DNA of 64,000 bases from Rikenella sp031549665 (lineage in GTDB: Bacteria; Bacteroidota; Bacteroidia; Bacteroidales; Rikenellaceae). The translations under genes and the position numbers were made by a program. The first letter of the stretch is position 1; each line of letters begins with the position of its first letter. The stretch is taken from assembly GCA_031549665.1 (NCBI GenBank), contig JAVBPJ010000002.1:62001-126000 (forward strand), in the 5' to 3' direction. Below are positions 16,491 to 25,194 of the stretch, piece after piece. The notes beneath the pieces were generated by a model. It ran no database searches, was not told the DNA's origin, and saw only the letters and a list, made by a program, of their open reading frames with translations.

Positions 16491-17486
16491 CTACGCCTGA
16501 ATGAATCCTTTGGCAAGCAGCAGTTCGGCGATCTGCACGGCGTTGGTGGCGGCTCCCTTGCGGAGGTTGTCGGCCACCACCCACAGGTTCAGGGCCTGCG
16601 GATTGGAGATGTCCTGGCGGATGCGGCCCACGAAGACCTCGTCGCGGCCCTGGGCGTAAATGGCCATGGGATATTCCGATTTTTCGGGGTTGTCCACCAC
16701 TTGCAGGCCGGGCGCCTTTTCGAGCAACGCGCGCACGGCGGGCAGGGTGAAAGGTTTCTCGGTTTCGACGTTGATCGACTCGGAATGCCCCCCCACCACC
16801 GGAACGCGGATGGCGGTGGGCGAAACAAGGATCGACCGGTCGTCGAAAATTTTGTGGGTTTCGTTCACCAGTTTCATCTCCTCTTTCGTATAGCCGTTGT
16901 CGGTAAAGCTGTCGCACTGCGGGATGCAGTTCTTATCGATCGGATAGGGGTAGATCATCGGCCCCACAATGCCGGCACGCTCGTTTTCGAGCTGCGCCAC
17001 GGCTTTCATCCCCGTGCCGGTAATGGCCTGGTAGGTCGATACCACAATGCGGCGGATGCCGTAGGCGTGGTAGATGGGGGCCAGGGCGATCAGCATCTGG
17101 ATGGTGGAGCAGTTGGGGTTGGCAATGATCTTGTCGTCGGCGGTGAGCACCTCGCCGTTGATTTCGGGGATCACCAGTTTTTTGGAGGGGTCCATGCGCC
17201 AGGCCGAACTGTTGTCGACCACGTAGCAGCCCGCCTCGGCAAATTTCGGCGCCCAGTCGAGCGAGGTTTGCCCGCCGGCCGAGAGGATGACCAACTGCGG
17301 CTTCATCTCAAGGCCCTGCTGCGGAGTAACCACGGTCCACTCCTTGCCTCCGAACGGGACTTTTTTACCGGCCGAGCGCTCCGAGGCGATCGGGATCAGC
17401 TCGGTAATGGGGAAACGGTGTTCGGCAAGGACTTTGAGCATTACGCCACCTACCAGTCCGGTGGCTCCAAAAACGGCAACTTTCAT
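16491..17486 (-). CDS. asd: Aspartate-semialdehyde dehydrogenase
   Basis: Asd reduces aspartyl phosphate to aspartate semialdehyde, the branch point to lysine/diaminopimelate, threonine and methionine. The 331-residue protein has the FGATGLVGGVML loop at residues 5-16, the catalytic cysteine in NPNCSTIQ near residue 126 and the GGHSES segment near residue 235. It lies 21 bases downstream of the PBP1A gene on the same strand with no promoter box between them, so it is probably co-transcribed with PBP1A, which needs diaminopimelate for its substrate. Confidence 0.95.
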   Translation of the reverse strand: MKVAVFGATGLVGGVMLKVLAEHRFPITELIPIASERSAGKKVPFGGKEWTVVTPQQGLEMKPQLVILSAGGQTSLDWAPKFAEAGCYVVDNSSAWRMDPSKKLVIPEINGEVLTADDKIIANPNCSTIQMLIALAPIYHAYGIRRIVVSTYQAITGTGMKAVAQLENERAGIVGPMIYPYPIDKNCIPQCDSFTDNGYTKEEMKLVNETHKIFDDRSILVSPTAIRVPVVGGHSESINVETEKPFTLPAVRALLEKAPGLQVVDNPEKSEYPMAIYAQGRDEVFVGRIRQDISNPQALNLWVVADNLRKGAATNAVQIAELLLAKGFIQA

Positions 17487-17507
17487 TCTGTTGTTCTGTG
17501 TGTATTG

Positions 17508-19892
17508 TTATTGAAAAAATTCGTCTGCCTGGGGGGTATGCGCCGCGCTTGCAGCCTCTTGCGGGTCGCAGTCGTACTTCACTACCCCGACGGGTTCGGG
17601 GAAAGTGTCTTCCATGCTTATTCCGAGCGATTTGTCGGCATAGACGCGTTGCATGAAGCGGCCGAAAATGGGTAGCGCAGCCACGGAACCCTCGCCCCGG
17701 TTGACCAGGTGGATGCTGGGGTCTTCGCCCCCCACCCAGGCTCCCCCGACCACGTGGGGAGTAACGCCCATGAACCAGGCGTCGGCGTTGTTATTGGTGG
17801 TTCCGGTCTTTCCGCCCACGTCGCCCCGGATACCGAACCGGGCGGTGAGTGCGTTGCCCGTTCCGGAGTTGATCACCCGTTTGAGCATCCCGAGCATGGT
17901 GTAGGCGGTTTGTTCGCTGATGGCTTCGTGCGTTTGGGGCGAGAACGAGGCCAGTACGTTGCCCTGTTTATCCTCGATGCGGGTTACAAAACAGGGATCG
18001 GTATGGATGCCCCGGTTGGCGAAGACGGTAAAGGCGGCCACCATTTCGTAGAGGCTCACCTCGGGCGTTCCCACGCACACGGCGTAGACGGGGTCGATGT
18101 AGCTGGTGATTCCCATTTTGTGGAGCATCTCGACCACCGCATCGGGCGACGACTGCTTCATGATCCATGCCGAGTAGTTGTTACGACTGCGGGCCAGCCC
18201 CCAGTAGAGCGGATTGAGTTCCCCATTTTGAGGCGGATTGCCCGCCTCCTTGGGCGACCAGGGCCCCTGGGCCGTTTCGATCGAAACGGGCGAGTTGGGA
18301 ACCGGCGTACAGGGATTGAGCTGCAGCATGTCGAGGGCAAAGGTGTAGATGAACGGCTTGATGGTCGATCCCACCTGCCGTTTCCCCTGCCGCACCATGT
18401 CGTACTTGAAGTACTTGAAGTTGGGGCCGCCCACATAGGCCTGCACATAGCCGGTGGCGGGATCCATCGCCATAAAGCTCGACCGCATGATCGACTTGGC
18501 GTAAAGCACCGAGTCGCGCGGCGAAAGGGTGGTGTCCACGTCGCCCCGGTAGCTGAAAACGCTCATTTGAACCGGTTTCTCGAACTCGGCCAGGATGCGG
18601 GCCTCGTTCCATCCCAGGGCGCGGTAGGCGCGCGCCCGGTCGCTTTGGAGGATCGACCGATCGACGATCTGTTCGATCTGCGGCTTGCCGATGCCGTAGA
18701 AGATCGATTTGTAGCTCTTGCGTTGCCGGTCGAAAGCGGGCTGCACCTCGCGGCTCATCTGTTCGATGAGCGACTCTTCGGCATACTGCTGCATCTTGGA
18801 CTGGATGGTGGTGTATATCTTCAACCCGTCCTTATACAGGTTGTAAGGCGTTCCGTCGGCTTTCGTGTTCTTGTGGCACCAGCCGTACAGGGGGTCGTTC
18901 TCCCACCGCAGGATATCCTGTTCGAAGTCCCAGTCGGAGTTGAAATTTCTGCGTTCGGGCTTGGATGCGGTCATGTAGATCCGCAGCATCTCGCGGAAGT
19001 AGGTGGCTCCTCCCTCGTTGTGGGTGATGGGGTGGTAATCGAGCTTGATGGGCTTGGGGATCAGGGTATCGGCTGCGGCCCGGGTCAGGTAGCCCGCGCT
19101 CCGCATCCGGCTGAGTACCGTGTTGCGCCGGGCCAGCGCTCGTTCCGGATTGCGGACAGGGCTGTAGCGCGTGGGGGCGTTGACCACGCCCACCAGCATG
19201 GCGGCCTCTTCGGGACTCAGTTCGCCGGGGGTTTTGTTGAAAAAGGTGCGGGCCGCCGACTTGATCCCGAAGGCGTTCGAGCCGTATTCGACCGTGTTGA
19301 GGTACATGGCCACGATCTCTTCCTTGGTGTAGTTGTGTTCGAGCATCACGGCGGTGATCCACTCTTTGAGTTTCGACACCAGCAAGGCTCCGGCTTTGCC
19401 GAATCCGCGCCGGTACACCGTGTCGCGCGGGTAGAGGTTCTTGGCCAGCTGCTGCGAAATGGTGCTGCCCCCGCCCTGATTCTCGCCCAGCAACACGGTG
19501 CGGAAACCCACCCGGGCCAGGCTGATGAAGTCGATGCCGGAGTGGCGGTAGTAGCGCGCGTCCTCGGTGGCGACCAGCGCCGCAACCAGGTTGGGCGACA
19601 GTTCGCCGTAGTCGACGTAGGAACGGTTTTGGATGTAAAAGTTGCCCAGGTTTTTCCCGTCGATCGAGATCACCTCGGTAGCCAGGTTGCTGCGGGGATT
19701 TTCCAGCTCCTCGAAAGTGGGCAGAGCGCCGAAAGCACCCATCCCCACCAGCAGGAGCATCAACAGGAGAAAGGCCACGGGAACACCCACCACCCACCAA
19801 AAGATGCGTACGATCCTGGGGTGGTTGTCCGAATTGCGGACGTAGTTGTGCGCCTTTTTAAGGGGAGCGGTCCCCCGCCTGGTAAATTCCAT
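17508..19892 (-). CDS. Class A penicillin-binding protein 1A (transglycosylase/transpeptidase)
   Basis: This bifunctional enzyme polymerises lipid II and cross-links peptidoglycan at the outer face of the inner membrane. The 794-residue protein has one membrane helix (about residues 33-53), a GT51 transglycosylase domain with the catalytic EDARYYRHSG motif near residue 113 and QLAKNLYPRD near 150, and a transpeptidase domain with SxxK (GSTIKPF) near residue 507, SRNNY near 575, and KTGTT near 693. The promoter box at 19897-19904 sits only four bases before the ATG, which suggests a leaderless message or that another promoter is used. asd follows in the same direction. Confidence 0.94.
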   Translation of the reverse strand: MEFTRRGTAPLKKAHNYVRNSDNHPRIVRIFWWVVGVPVAFLLLMLLLVGMGAFGALPTFEELENPRSNLATEVISIDGKNLGNFYIQNRSYVDYGELSPNLVAALVATEDARYYRHSGIDFISLARVGFRTVLLGENQGGGSTISQQLAKNLYPRDTVYRRGFGKAGALLVSKLKEWITAVMLEHNYTKEEIVAMYLNTVEYGSNAFGIKSAARTFFNKTPGELSPEEAAMLVGVVNAPTRYSPVRNPERALARRNTVLSRMRSAGYLTRAAADTLIPKPIKLDYHPITHNEGGATYFREMLRIYMTASKPERRNFNSDWDFEQDILRWENDPLYGWCHKNTKADGTPYNLYKDGLKIYTTIQSKMQQYAEESLIEQMSREVQPAFDRQRKSYKSIFYGIGKPQIEQIVDRSILQSDRARAYRALGWNEARILAEFEKPVQMSVFSYRGDVDTTLSPRDSVLYAKSIMRSSFMAMDPATGYVQAYVGGPNFKYFKYDMVRQGKRQVGSTIKPFIYTFALDMLQLNPCTPVPNSPVSIETAQGPWSPKEAGNPPQNGELNPLYWGLARSRNNYSAWIMKQSSPDAVVEMLHKMGITSYIDPVYAVCVGTPEVSLYEMVAAFTVFANRGIHTDPCFVTRIEDKQGNVLASFSPQTHEAISEQTAYTMLGMLKRVINSGTGNALTARFGIRGDVGGKTGTTNNNADAWFMGVTPHVVGGAWVGGEDPSIHLVNRGEGSVAALPIFGRFMQRVYADKSLGISMEDTFPEPVGVVKYDCDPQEAASAAHTPQADEFFQ

Positions 19893-19896
19893 GGGG

Positions 19897-19904
19897 CAAA
19901 AGTA
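19897..19904 (-). promoter_or_regulatory. -7 promoter box very close to the PBP1A start
   Basis: The minus strand reads TACTTTTG ending four bases before the ATG at 19892. If used, transcription would begin at or next to the start codon. Confidence 0.5.
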
Positions 19905-19969
19905 GGGGTTTTTTCCTACTTTTAAGGCCTGGAAGTTTTTGTGCTACCTTACCAACTACCGGCAATATC

Positions 19970-21001
19970 ATGGAAAACAACTACTACGGCGCCGTGGCGC
20001 ATAAATTTGAGCTGCTGGGCAACCTGATCGGGAACACCCCCCTGGTGGGCATACGCTACCGATACAGGGGCAACGAGGGGACGATCTACGCCAAATGCGA
20101 GAACTACAACTACACCGGCAGCATCAAGGATCGCATGGCCTACAACATCCTGCGCGAGGCGTACATCAGCGGTGCGATCCGTCCGGGCGACCACGTCGTC
20201 GAGGTAACCAGCGGCAACACGGGGATCGCCATGTCGGCCATCGGCCGTGCGCTGGGCCACCGCGTGAGCATCATCATGCCCGACTGGATGAGCAAGGAGC
20301 GCAAGGACATCATGCGCGGCATGGGGGCCGAAATCATCCTTGTGTCGCGGGAGCAGGGCGGTTTTCTGGGCGGTATCGCGCTGTCCGAAAAGATGGCAGC
20401 CGACAGTTCGATCGTCTTCCTGCCGCGGCAATTTGTCAACGAATGCAATCCCCAGGCGCATTACCGCACCACGGGACTCGAAATATCGGTGCAACTGCAA
20501 AAGGCGGGCATCCGTCCCGACGTGTTCGTGGCCGGCGTAGGCACGGGCGGCACGGTGATGGGCGCAGGGCTGTACCTCAAGGAGACGTATGGCGCGAGGG
20601 TCCACGCGCTCGAACCGGAAGAGAGTCCCACGCTGTCGACGGGATACAAGGTGGGTACGCACCGCATCCAGGGCATTTCGGACGACTTCATCCCCGAGAT
20701 CGTGAAACTGGACCGGCTGGACGGGGTGGTGGCCGCCGCATCGGGCGACGGGATCATCATGGCCCAAAAGCTGGCCCGCACGTTCGGCATGGCGCTGGGC
20801 ATCTCGTCGGGGGCCAACCTGGTGGGGGCCATCAAGCTGCAACAGCGATACGGCCCGGACAAGGTGGTGGCGACGGTGTTCGCCGACTGCAACAAAAAAT
20901 ACCTGAGTACCGACCTGATGAACGAAGAGCCGGCGCTGGAGAGCTACATCGCGCCAGAGGTCGAGCTGCTGGATTTCATCGCGCTGCCCAAAGCGTTCTG
21001 A
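19970..21001 (+). CDS. PLP-dependent cysteine synthase family protein
   Basis: The 343-residue fold-type II PLP enzyme has the lysine in YTGSIKDRM near residue 52, the TSGNTG loop near residue 82 that holds the substrate carboxylate, and GVGTGGTVMG near residue 184 that binds the PLP phosphate. This is the O-acetylserine sulfhydrylase (CysK/CysM) signature; it makes cysteine from O-acetylserine and sulfide. The C-terminus is about 25 residues longer than in a minimal CysK. Cystathionine beta-synthase or other beta-replacement activity cannot be excluded. It stands alone, facing tyrS; an imperfect promoter (TACTTTTA, 19916-19923) lies upstream. Confidence 0.86.
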   Translation: MENNYYGAVAHKFELLGNLIGNTPLVGIRYRYRGNEGTIYAKCENYNYTGSIKDRMAYNILREAYISGAIRPGDHVVEVTSGNTGIAMSAIGRALGHRVSIIMPDWMSKERKDIMRGMGAEIILVSREQGGFLGGIALSEKMAADSSIVFLPRQFVNECNPQAHYRTTGLEISVQLQKAGIRPDVFVAGVGTGGTVMGAGLYLKETYGARVHALEPEESPTLSTGYKVGTHRIQGISDDFIPEIVKLDRLDGVVAAASGDGIIMAQKLARTFGMALGISSGANLVGAIKLQQRYGPDKVVATVFADCNKKYLSTDLMNEEPALESYIAPEVELLDFIALPKAF

Positions 21002-21089
21002 GGCTTCTTCCCCGCGACGTCGCCTAAGGCTTGCGGCACGGCGGAGGCCGTTTTGCGGGCCGTTTGCAGAGAAACCGCTCTTCGACCTA

Positions 21090-22379
21090 TTACTTGCAGA
21101 TCAGCAAGTAGTAGTTTTTCTTGCCCTTCTGTACCAGCAGGAATTTGCCCTGAATGAGCGACGAGCTGTCGACGCGCTGTTCGGGGTCGGTTACCTTTTG
21201 GCCCGAAAGCGAAACGCCGCCGCCCTGCACCAGCCGGCGCAGGTCGCCCTTCGAGGGGAACACAGCGGCCTTCTCGGTGGCCAGCAGCGAGAAGGGGATT
21301 CCGGCCTGCAATTCGGCCAGCGGAACGTTGAACTGAGGGACTCCGTCGAATATGTCGAGCAGCAGGGCTTCGTCGAACCGGGACAGGGCCTCGATCGATC
21401 CGCCGAACAGGGCCTGGCTGGCGGCTACGGCCCGCTCCCACTCCTGGGGGGAGTGGATCATGCAGGTGATCTCCTGCGCCAGACGCTTTTGCAGCGGGCG
21501 CAGGTGGGGGGCGGCGCGGTGTTCCTCGATCAGCGCCTCGACCTCCTGGCGGGTGAGCATGGTGAATATTTTGATGTAACGCTCGGCGTCTTCGTCCGAG
21601 GTGTTGAGCCAAAATTGGTAGAATTTGTAGGGCGACGTGTAGCGGGCGTCGAGCCAGACGTTGCCGCTTTCGGTCTTTCCGAACTTTGTGCCGTCGGCCT
21701 TTTTGATCAGCGGGCAGGTCAGCGCAAAAGCCTCGCCCCCGAGCTTGCGGCGGATCAGTTCGGTGCCGGTGGTGATGTTGCCCCACTGGTCGGAACCGCC
21801 CAGTTGGAGCCGACAGTTCTTGTGTTCGTAAAGCCACAGGAAGTCGTATCCCTGCACCAGTTGGTAAGTGAACTCGGTGAACGACATGCCGTCGCCGTCG
21901 CCGCTGAACCGTTTTTTCACCGAATCTTTGGCCATCATGTAGTTGACGGTGATGAGCTTGCCGATATCGCGCACGAACCCGAGGAAGCTCTGCTCTTTCA
22001 TCCAGTCGTAGTTGTTGACCAGTTCGGCGGAGTTGGAGGCCGTGCCGTCGAAATCGATCAGCCGGGCCAGTTGCCGCTTGATCGCCTCCTGGTTGTGGCG
22101 CAGGGTGGGTTCGTCGAGCAGGTTGCGTTCGAGCGATTTGCCGCTCGGGTCGCCGATCATTCCCGTAGCCCCGCCCACCAGCGCAATGGGCTTGTGGCCG
22201 CACGATTGCAGGTGTTTGAGCATCATCACGCTGACCAGGTGTCCGATGTGGAGCGAGTCGGCCGTCGGGTCGATGCCGACGTAGGCGGCGGTTTGTTCTT
22301 TGCGGAGTTGTTCGGCGGTGCCGGGCATCATGTCGTGGATCATGCCACGCCAGGTGAGTTCTTCGATAAAGTCCTTCAT
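21090..22379 (-). CDS. tyrS: Tyrosyl-tRNA synthetase
   Basis: TyrS charges tRNA-Tyr. The 429-residue protein starts at 22379, where a perfect promoter box lies 19 bases upstream; a longer open frame above it is not coding. It has the class-I HIGH motif near residue 45, the tyrosine-binding YDFLW and QLGGSDQWGN segments near residues 170-190, a KFGKT version of KMSKS near residue 233, and a C-terminal S4 RNA-binding domain. Single-gene transcription unit. Confidence 0.96.
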   Translation of the reverse strand: MKDFIEELTWRGMIHDMMPGTAEQLRKEQTAAYVGIDPTADSLHIGHLVSVMMLKHLQSCGHKPIALVGGATGMIGDPSGKSLERNLLDEPTLRHNQEAIKRQLARLIDFDGTASNSAELVNNYDWMKEQSFLGFVRDIGKLITVNYMMAKDSVKKRFSGDGDGMSFTEFTYQLVQGYDFLWLYEHKNCRLQLGGSDQWGNITTGTELIRRKLGGEAFALTCPLIKKADGTKFGKTESGNVWLDARYTSPYKFYQFWLNTSDEDAERYIKIFTMLTRQEVEALIEEHRAAPHLRPLQKRLAQEITCMIHSPQEWERAVAASQALFGGSIEALSRFDEALLLDIFDGVPQFNVPLAELQAGIPFSLLATEKAAVFPSKGDLRRLVQGGGVSLSGQKVTDPEQRVDSSSLIQGKFLLVQKGKKNYYLLICK

Positions 22380-22397
22380 GGGGTTGCGTTTTCGCTC

Positions 22398-22405
22398 CAA
22401 AGGTA
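22398..22405 (-). promoter_or_regulatory. -7 promoter box of tyrS
   Basis: The minus strand reads TACCTTTG, 19 bases before the tyrS ATG. The box lies in the 37-base gap between tyrS and the end of the MBOAT gene. Confidence 0.7.
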
Positions 22406-22416
22406 GGAACAATCTG

Positions 22417-23903
22417 TCAGAACTGGAAGTAGATAAAGGGCTGCACGTCGCCGCTGCGCAGTTGCACGATGCCCCAAATGAGTACGACAAGCATCAGGGC
22501 GTAGGAGATCACCGGCAGGCGTTGCACCCAGCCCTGCACGACCAGCTCCCACCGTTTGGTCGAAAAATGGAGCAGGTAACCGGTTACGACCGCCAGTATC
22601 ACCCACTTGTAGCTGGTGATGAAGTCGAAGAAAATTTCGGGGTGGAACTCCGTGAATATTTGCCGGAATACTCCTCCGGCGACCTCCATCGAGGGCGAAC
22701 GGAAGAAGACCCATCCCACGCAAACGAGGTTGAAGGTCAGGGCGATTCCCAGGATCCTCCGCCAGCGGTTCGGCATCTGCATGCCAATGGGTTTGAAGCT
22801 GGGGAAACGCTTCATCACGGCGCGGTGGATGGCCAGCCCGGCTCCGTGCATCCCGCCCCAAAGCACAAAACGCAGCGACGCCCCGTGCCACAACCCCCCC
22901 AGCAGCATGGTAACGATCAGGTTGAGGTAGGTGCGGAAATTTCCTTTGCGATTGCCGCCGAGCGAAATGTAGAGGTAGTCTTTCAGCCAGCTCGACAACG
23001 AGATGTGCCAGCGGCGCCAAAACTCGGTGATGGTGGCCGACTTGTAGGGCGAATCGAAGTTGGGATTGAACCGGAATCCGAGCAGCAGCGCGATCCCGAT
23101 GGCCATGTCGGAGTATCCCGAAAAGTCGCAGTAAATCTGGAGCGCGTAGCCCCAAACGCCCATCAGGTTTTCGAGGCCGGTGTAGAGGGTGGGGTTGTCG
23201 AAAATCCGGTCGACGAAGTTCAGGCTGATGTAGTCCGAAATGATTGCCTTTTTGAAGAGTCCGCACAGGATCAGGAAAAAGCCCTCGCCGAACTGGGCGC
23301 GGGTAACCACCAGCGGGTTTTGGTGGATTTGGGGGATGAAATCCCTGGCCCGGACAATGGGCCCGGCCACCAGTTGCGGGAAGAATGAAATGTAGAAAAT
23401 GTAGTCGATCCAGCGGTTCAGGGGGGCGATCTTTCCCCGGTAGAGGTCGATGATGTAGCTCATCGACTGGAAGGTAAAGAACGAGATGCCGATGGGCAGG
23501 AAGATGTTTTTGAACTCGAAAGGGTCGTCCAGAAAGTTGTTGACGATATCGATCAGGAAGTTGGTGTACTTGAGTAGGCCAACAGCCCCAGGTTGATCGA
23601 CACGCTCAGGGCCACAAACCACCGTTTGGCCTTGCGGGTCGAGGCCCTGGCTATCTGGTGTCCGATCAAAAAGTCGCTGGTGGCGGTGAACAGCAGCAGC
23701 AGGAAGAAGAATCCGCTGGTCTTGTAGTAGAAGTAGAGCGAAAAGAGGATGATGTAGACGATCCGCAGGGTCGGCGTGCGGCGCATGAACCCGTAAAAGA
23801 AGGCGAACCCGAGGAACAGGAACAGGAACAGGCCGCTCGAAAAGAGCAGCGGTTCGTCGGGATTGTAGCGGAGCAGGCCGAGCAGGTTATTGAACCATTC
23901 CAT
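22417..23903 (-). pseudogene. MBOAT family O-acyltransferase, broken by a one-base frameshift
   Basis: Two overlapping frames together give one AlgI/DltB-type membrane O-acyltransferase. Residues 1-110 (from 23903) read until a stop at 23553; the remainder reads in another frame from about 23577 to 22417. The join lies at 23570-23577, where TAC-TCAAG is found and TAC-TTC-AAG would restore the usual AY(F)KYTNF sequence; total length is one base short of a multiple of three. The catalytic MBOAT histidine is in GLWHGASLRF near residue 338. It overlaps the SGNH gene upstream by 17 bases. The protein would pass acyl groups across the inner membrane to envelope sugars. It is either a real mutation or an assembly error. 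Confidence 0.82.
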
Positions 23904-25194
23904 AGCGGAGGTATCCGTTGTAAAGTGCGTTATAGAGCAAAAGCCCCTGAATTTGGTATCCCTTGGGGGTGTAGTGGATACGGTCGCGGCCCATCAACTG
24001 GTTTTGGTACCAGGAGCGTGCCGATCCGCATCCGCCGGTGGCGTTGAACAGGTCGAAAAAGGCGAGGTGGTGGTCGGCGGCATACCGGCCGATGGTTTTA
24101 TTCACCAGGGCGAAGTTGTCGTTGGGTACACCCGCGCGAAACGCCTCGGGCGGCGAGGTCAACAGCACCGACACCGTGGGGAACGCCCTGCGGAGCGGCG
24201 CGATGAAGCGGTCGATTTCGGCATAGAATCCCTCTTCCGAAAAGCGGCTGGCGGCCGCTTCGTTCGACCCGAGCGAAACGATCACCAGGTCGGGATCCAG
24301 CGCGGCGGCCTGGGTCAATACCTGATCGGCGATCCGTCCCCAGTGCAGGTAGCAGGCGCTGTTCACCCCCAGGGCATGGTACAGCACTCCGCTGCGGCCG
24401 TTTTCGAGGCTCACCCCGTAAAGGGGGCCTTTGGCGTATTCGCCCTCGGGGCGCAGGGTCAGCACCAGCGTGTCGGTCAACCGCAACAAGTCCAGTTCGG
24501 TGTTGAAGTCGTAGCTCATGTCCGAAACGTCGATCTCGGCCGACAACGAGGCGGGAATTTCAAAAAGCGGGGCCTGCGGATCGTGGAAAACGCGAACGCG
24601 GTTGAAGCGGTAGTCCAGCCCGTCGGCCGAAAAGGTGCGCAGGGTCAGTTGCTCGCCCCGCGAGAGGCCCTGTACCGCCACGCCGCTCACGCCCATCGAC
24701 AGGGACAGCGGCTGAGGGCCCACCAGTCGGGCACTCTCCCAGCGTCCCGATCCCTGAAACAGGTAGTCGCGGGGTTCGTTGCTGCCGCACAGTTTGTGGG
24801 GAACGATGAACCCCCGTCCGGCGTTGCCGAAATGGTATTGCAGGTGGCGCATGACGGCGTCGGTCAAAAAACCGGCCTGAATGTGCGAATCGCCAAAATG
24901 AAGGATGTTGACCTGCACGGGGACGCCCTGTTGCGACCGGCGCGAGGAGAGCCGCTCCAAATTACGCAGCTTGGCGTAGAACGGCTGCATGTTGCCGTCG
25001 GGGTCGGTCAGGGTATTGTCCGAGGGGTGTACGAACGCGTATTCGCAAAGCAGCATGGAGTCTTGCAGCAGGCGGGTGGCGGCCTCGGCGGTACTTCGGG
25101 CGGCGGGGACTCCGCCCAGCGACCAGGCGGTTATGCCGCAGGCGGCAGCGCCGCCAACCAGTCCAAGCAGGCCGATCCGTTTCACCCGTTTCAT
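23887..25194 (-). CDS. SGNH/GDSL hydrolase-like envelope protein (1)
   Basis: The 435-residue protein has an N-terminal signal anchor (residues 8-30) and an SGNH fold: GDSHIQAGF near residue 100 (block I serine), VSLGSNEA near residue 305, and DRIHYTPKGY near residue 405 with the catalytic Asp and His. A 200-residue beta-rich insert separates block I from the rest, as in PatB/AlgX-type O-acetyl transferases and esterases. Its ATG overlaps the stop of the upstream SGNH gene by four bases, and its end overlaps the MBOAT start. It probably transfers or removes an acyl group supplied by the MBOAT protein on peptidoglycan or a surface glycan. The target is unknown. Confidence 0.8.
   Translation of the reverse strand: MKRVKRIGLLGLVGGAAACGITAWSLGGVPAARSTAEAATRLLQDSMLLCEYAFVHPSDNTLTDPDGNMQPFYAKLRNLERLSSRRSQQGVPVQVNILHFGDSHIQAGFLTDAVMRHLQYHFGNAGRGFIVPHKLCGSNEPRDYLFQGSGRWESARLVGPQPLSLSMGVSGVAVQGLSRGEQLTLRTFSADGLDYRFNRVRVFHDPQAPLFEIPASLSAEIDVSDMSYDFNTELDLLRLTDTLVLTLRPEGEYAKGPLYGVSLENGRSGVLYHALGVNSACYLHWGRIADQVLTQAAALDPDLVIVSLGSNEAAASRFSEEGFYAEIDRFIAPLRRAFPTVSVLLTSPPEAFRAGVPNDNFALVNKTIGRYAADHHLAFFDLFNATGGCGSARSWYQNQLMGRDRIHYTPKGYQIQGLLLYNALYNGYLRYGMVQ

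Noticed and set aside
23553..23580. Programmed frameshift in the MBOAT gene
   Set aside because: No slippery heptamer or stimulatory structure is evident; a simple one-base loss explains it better.
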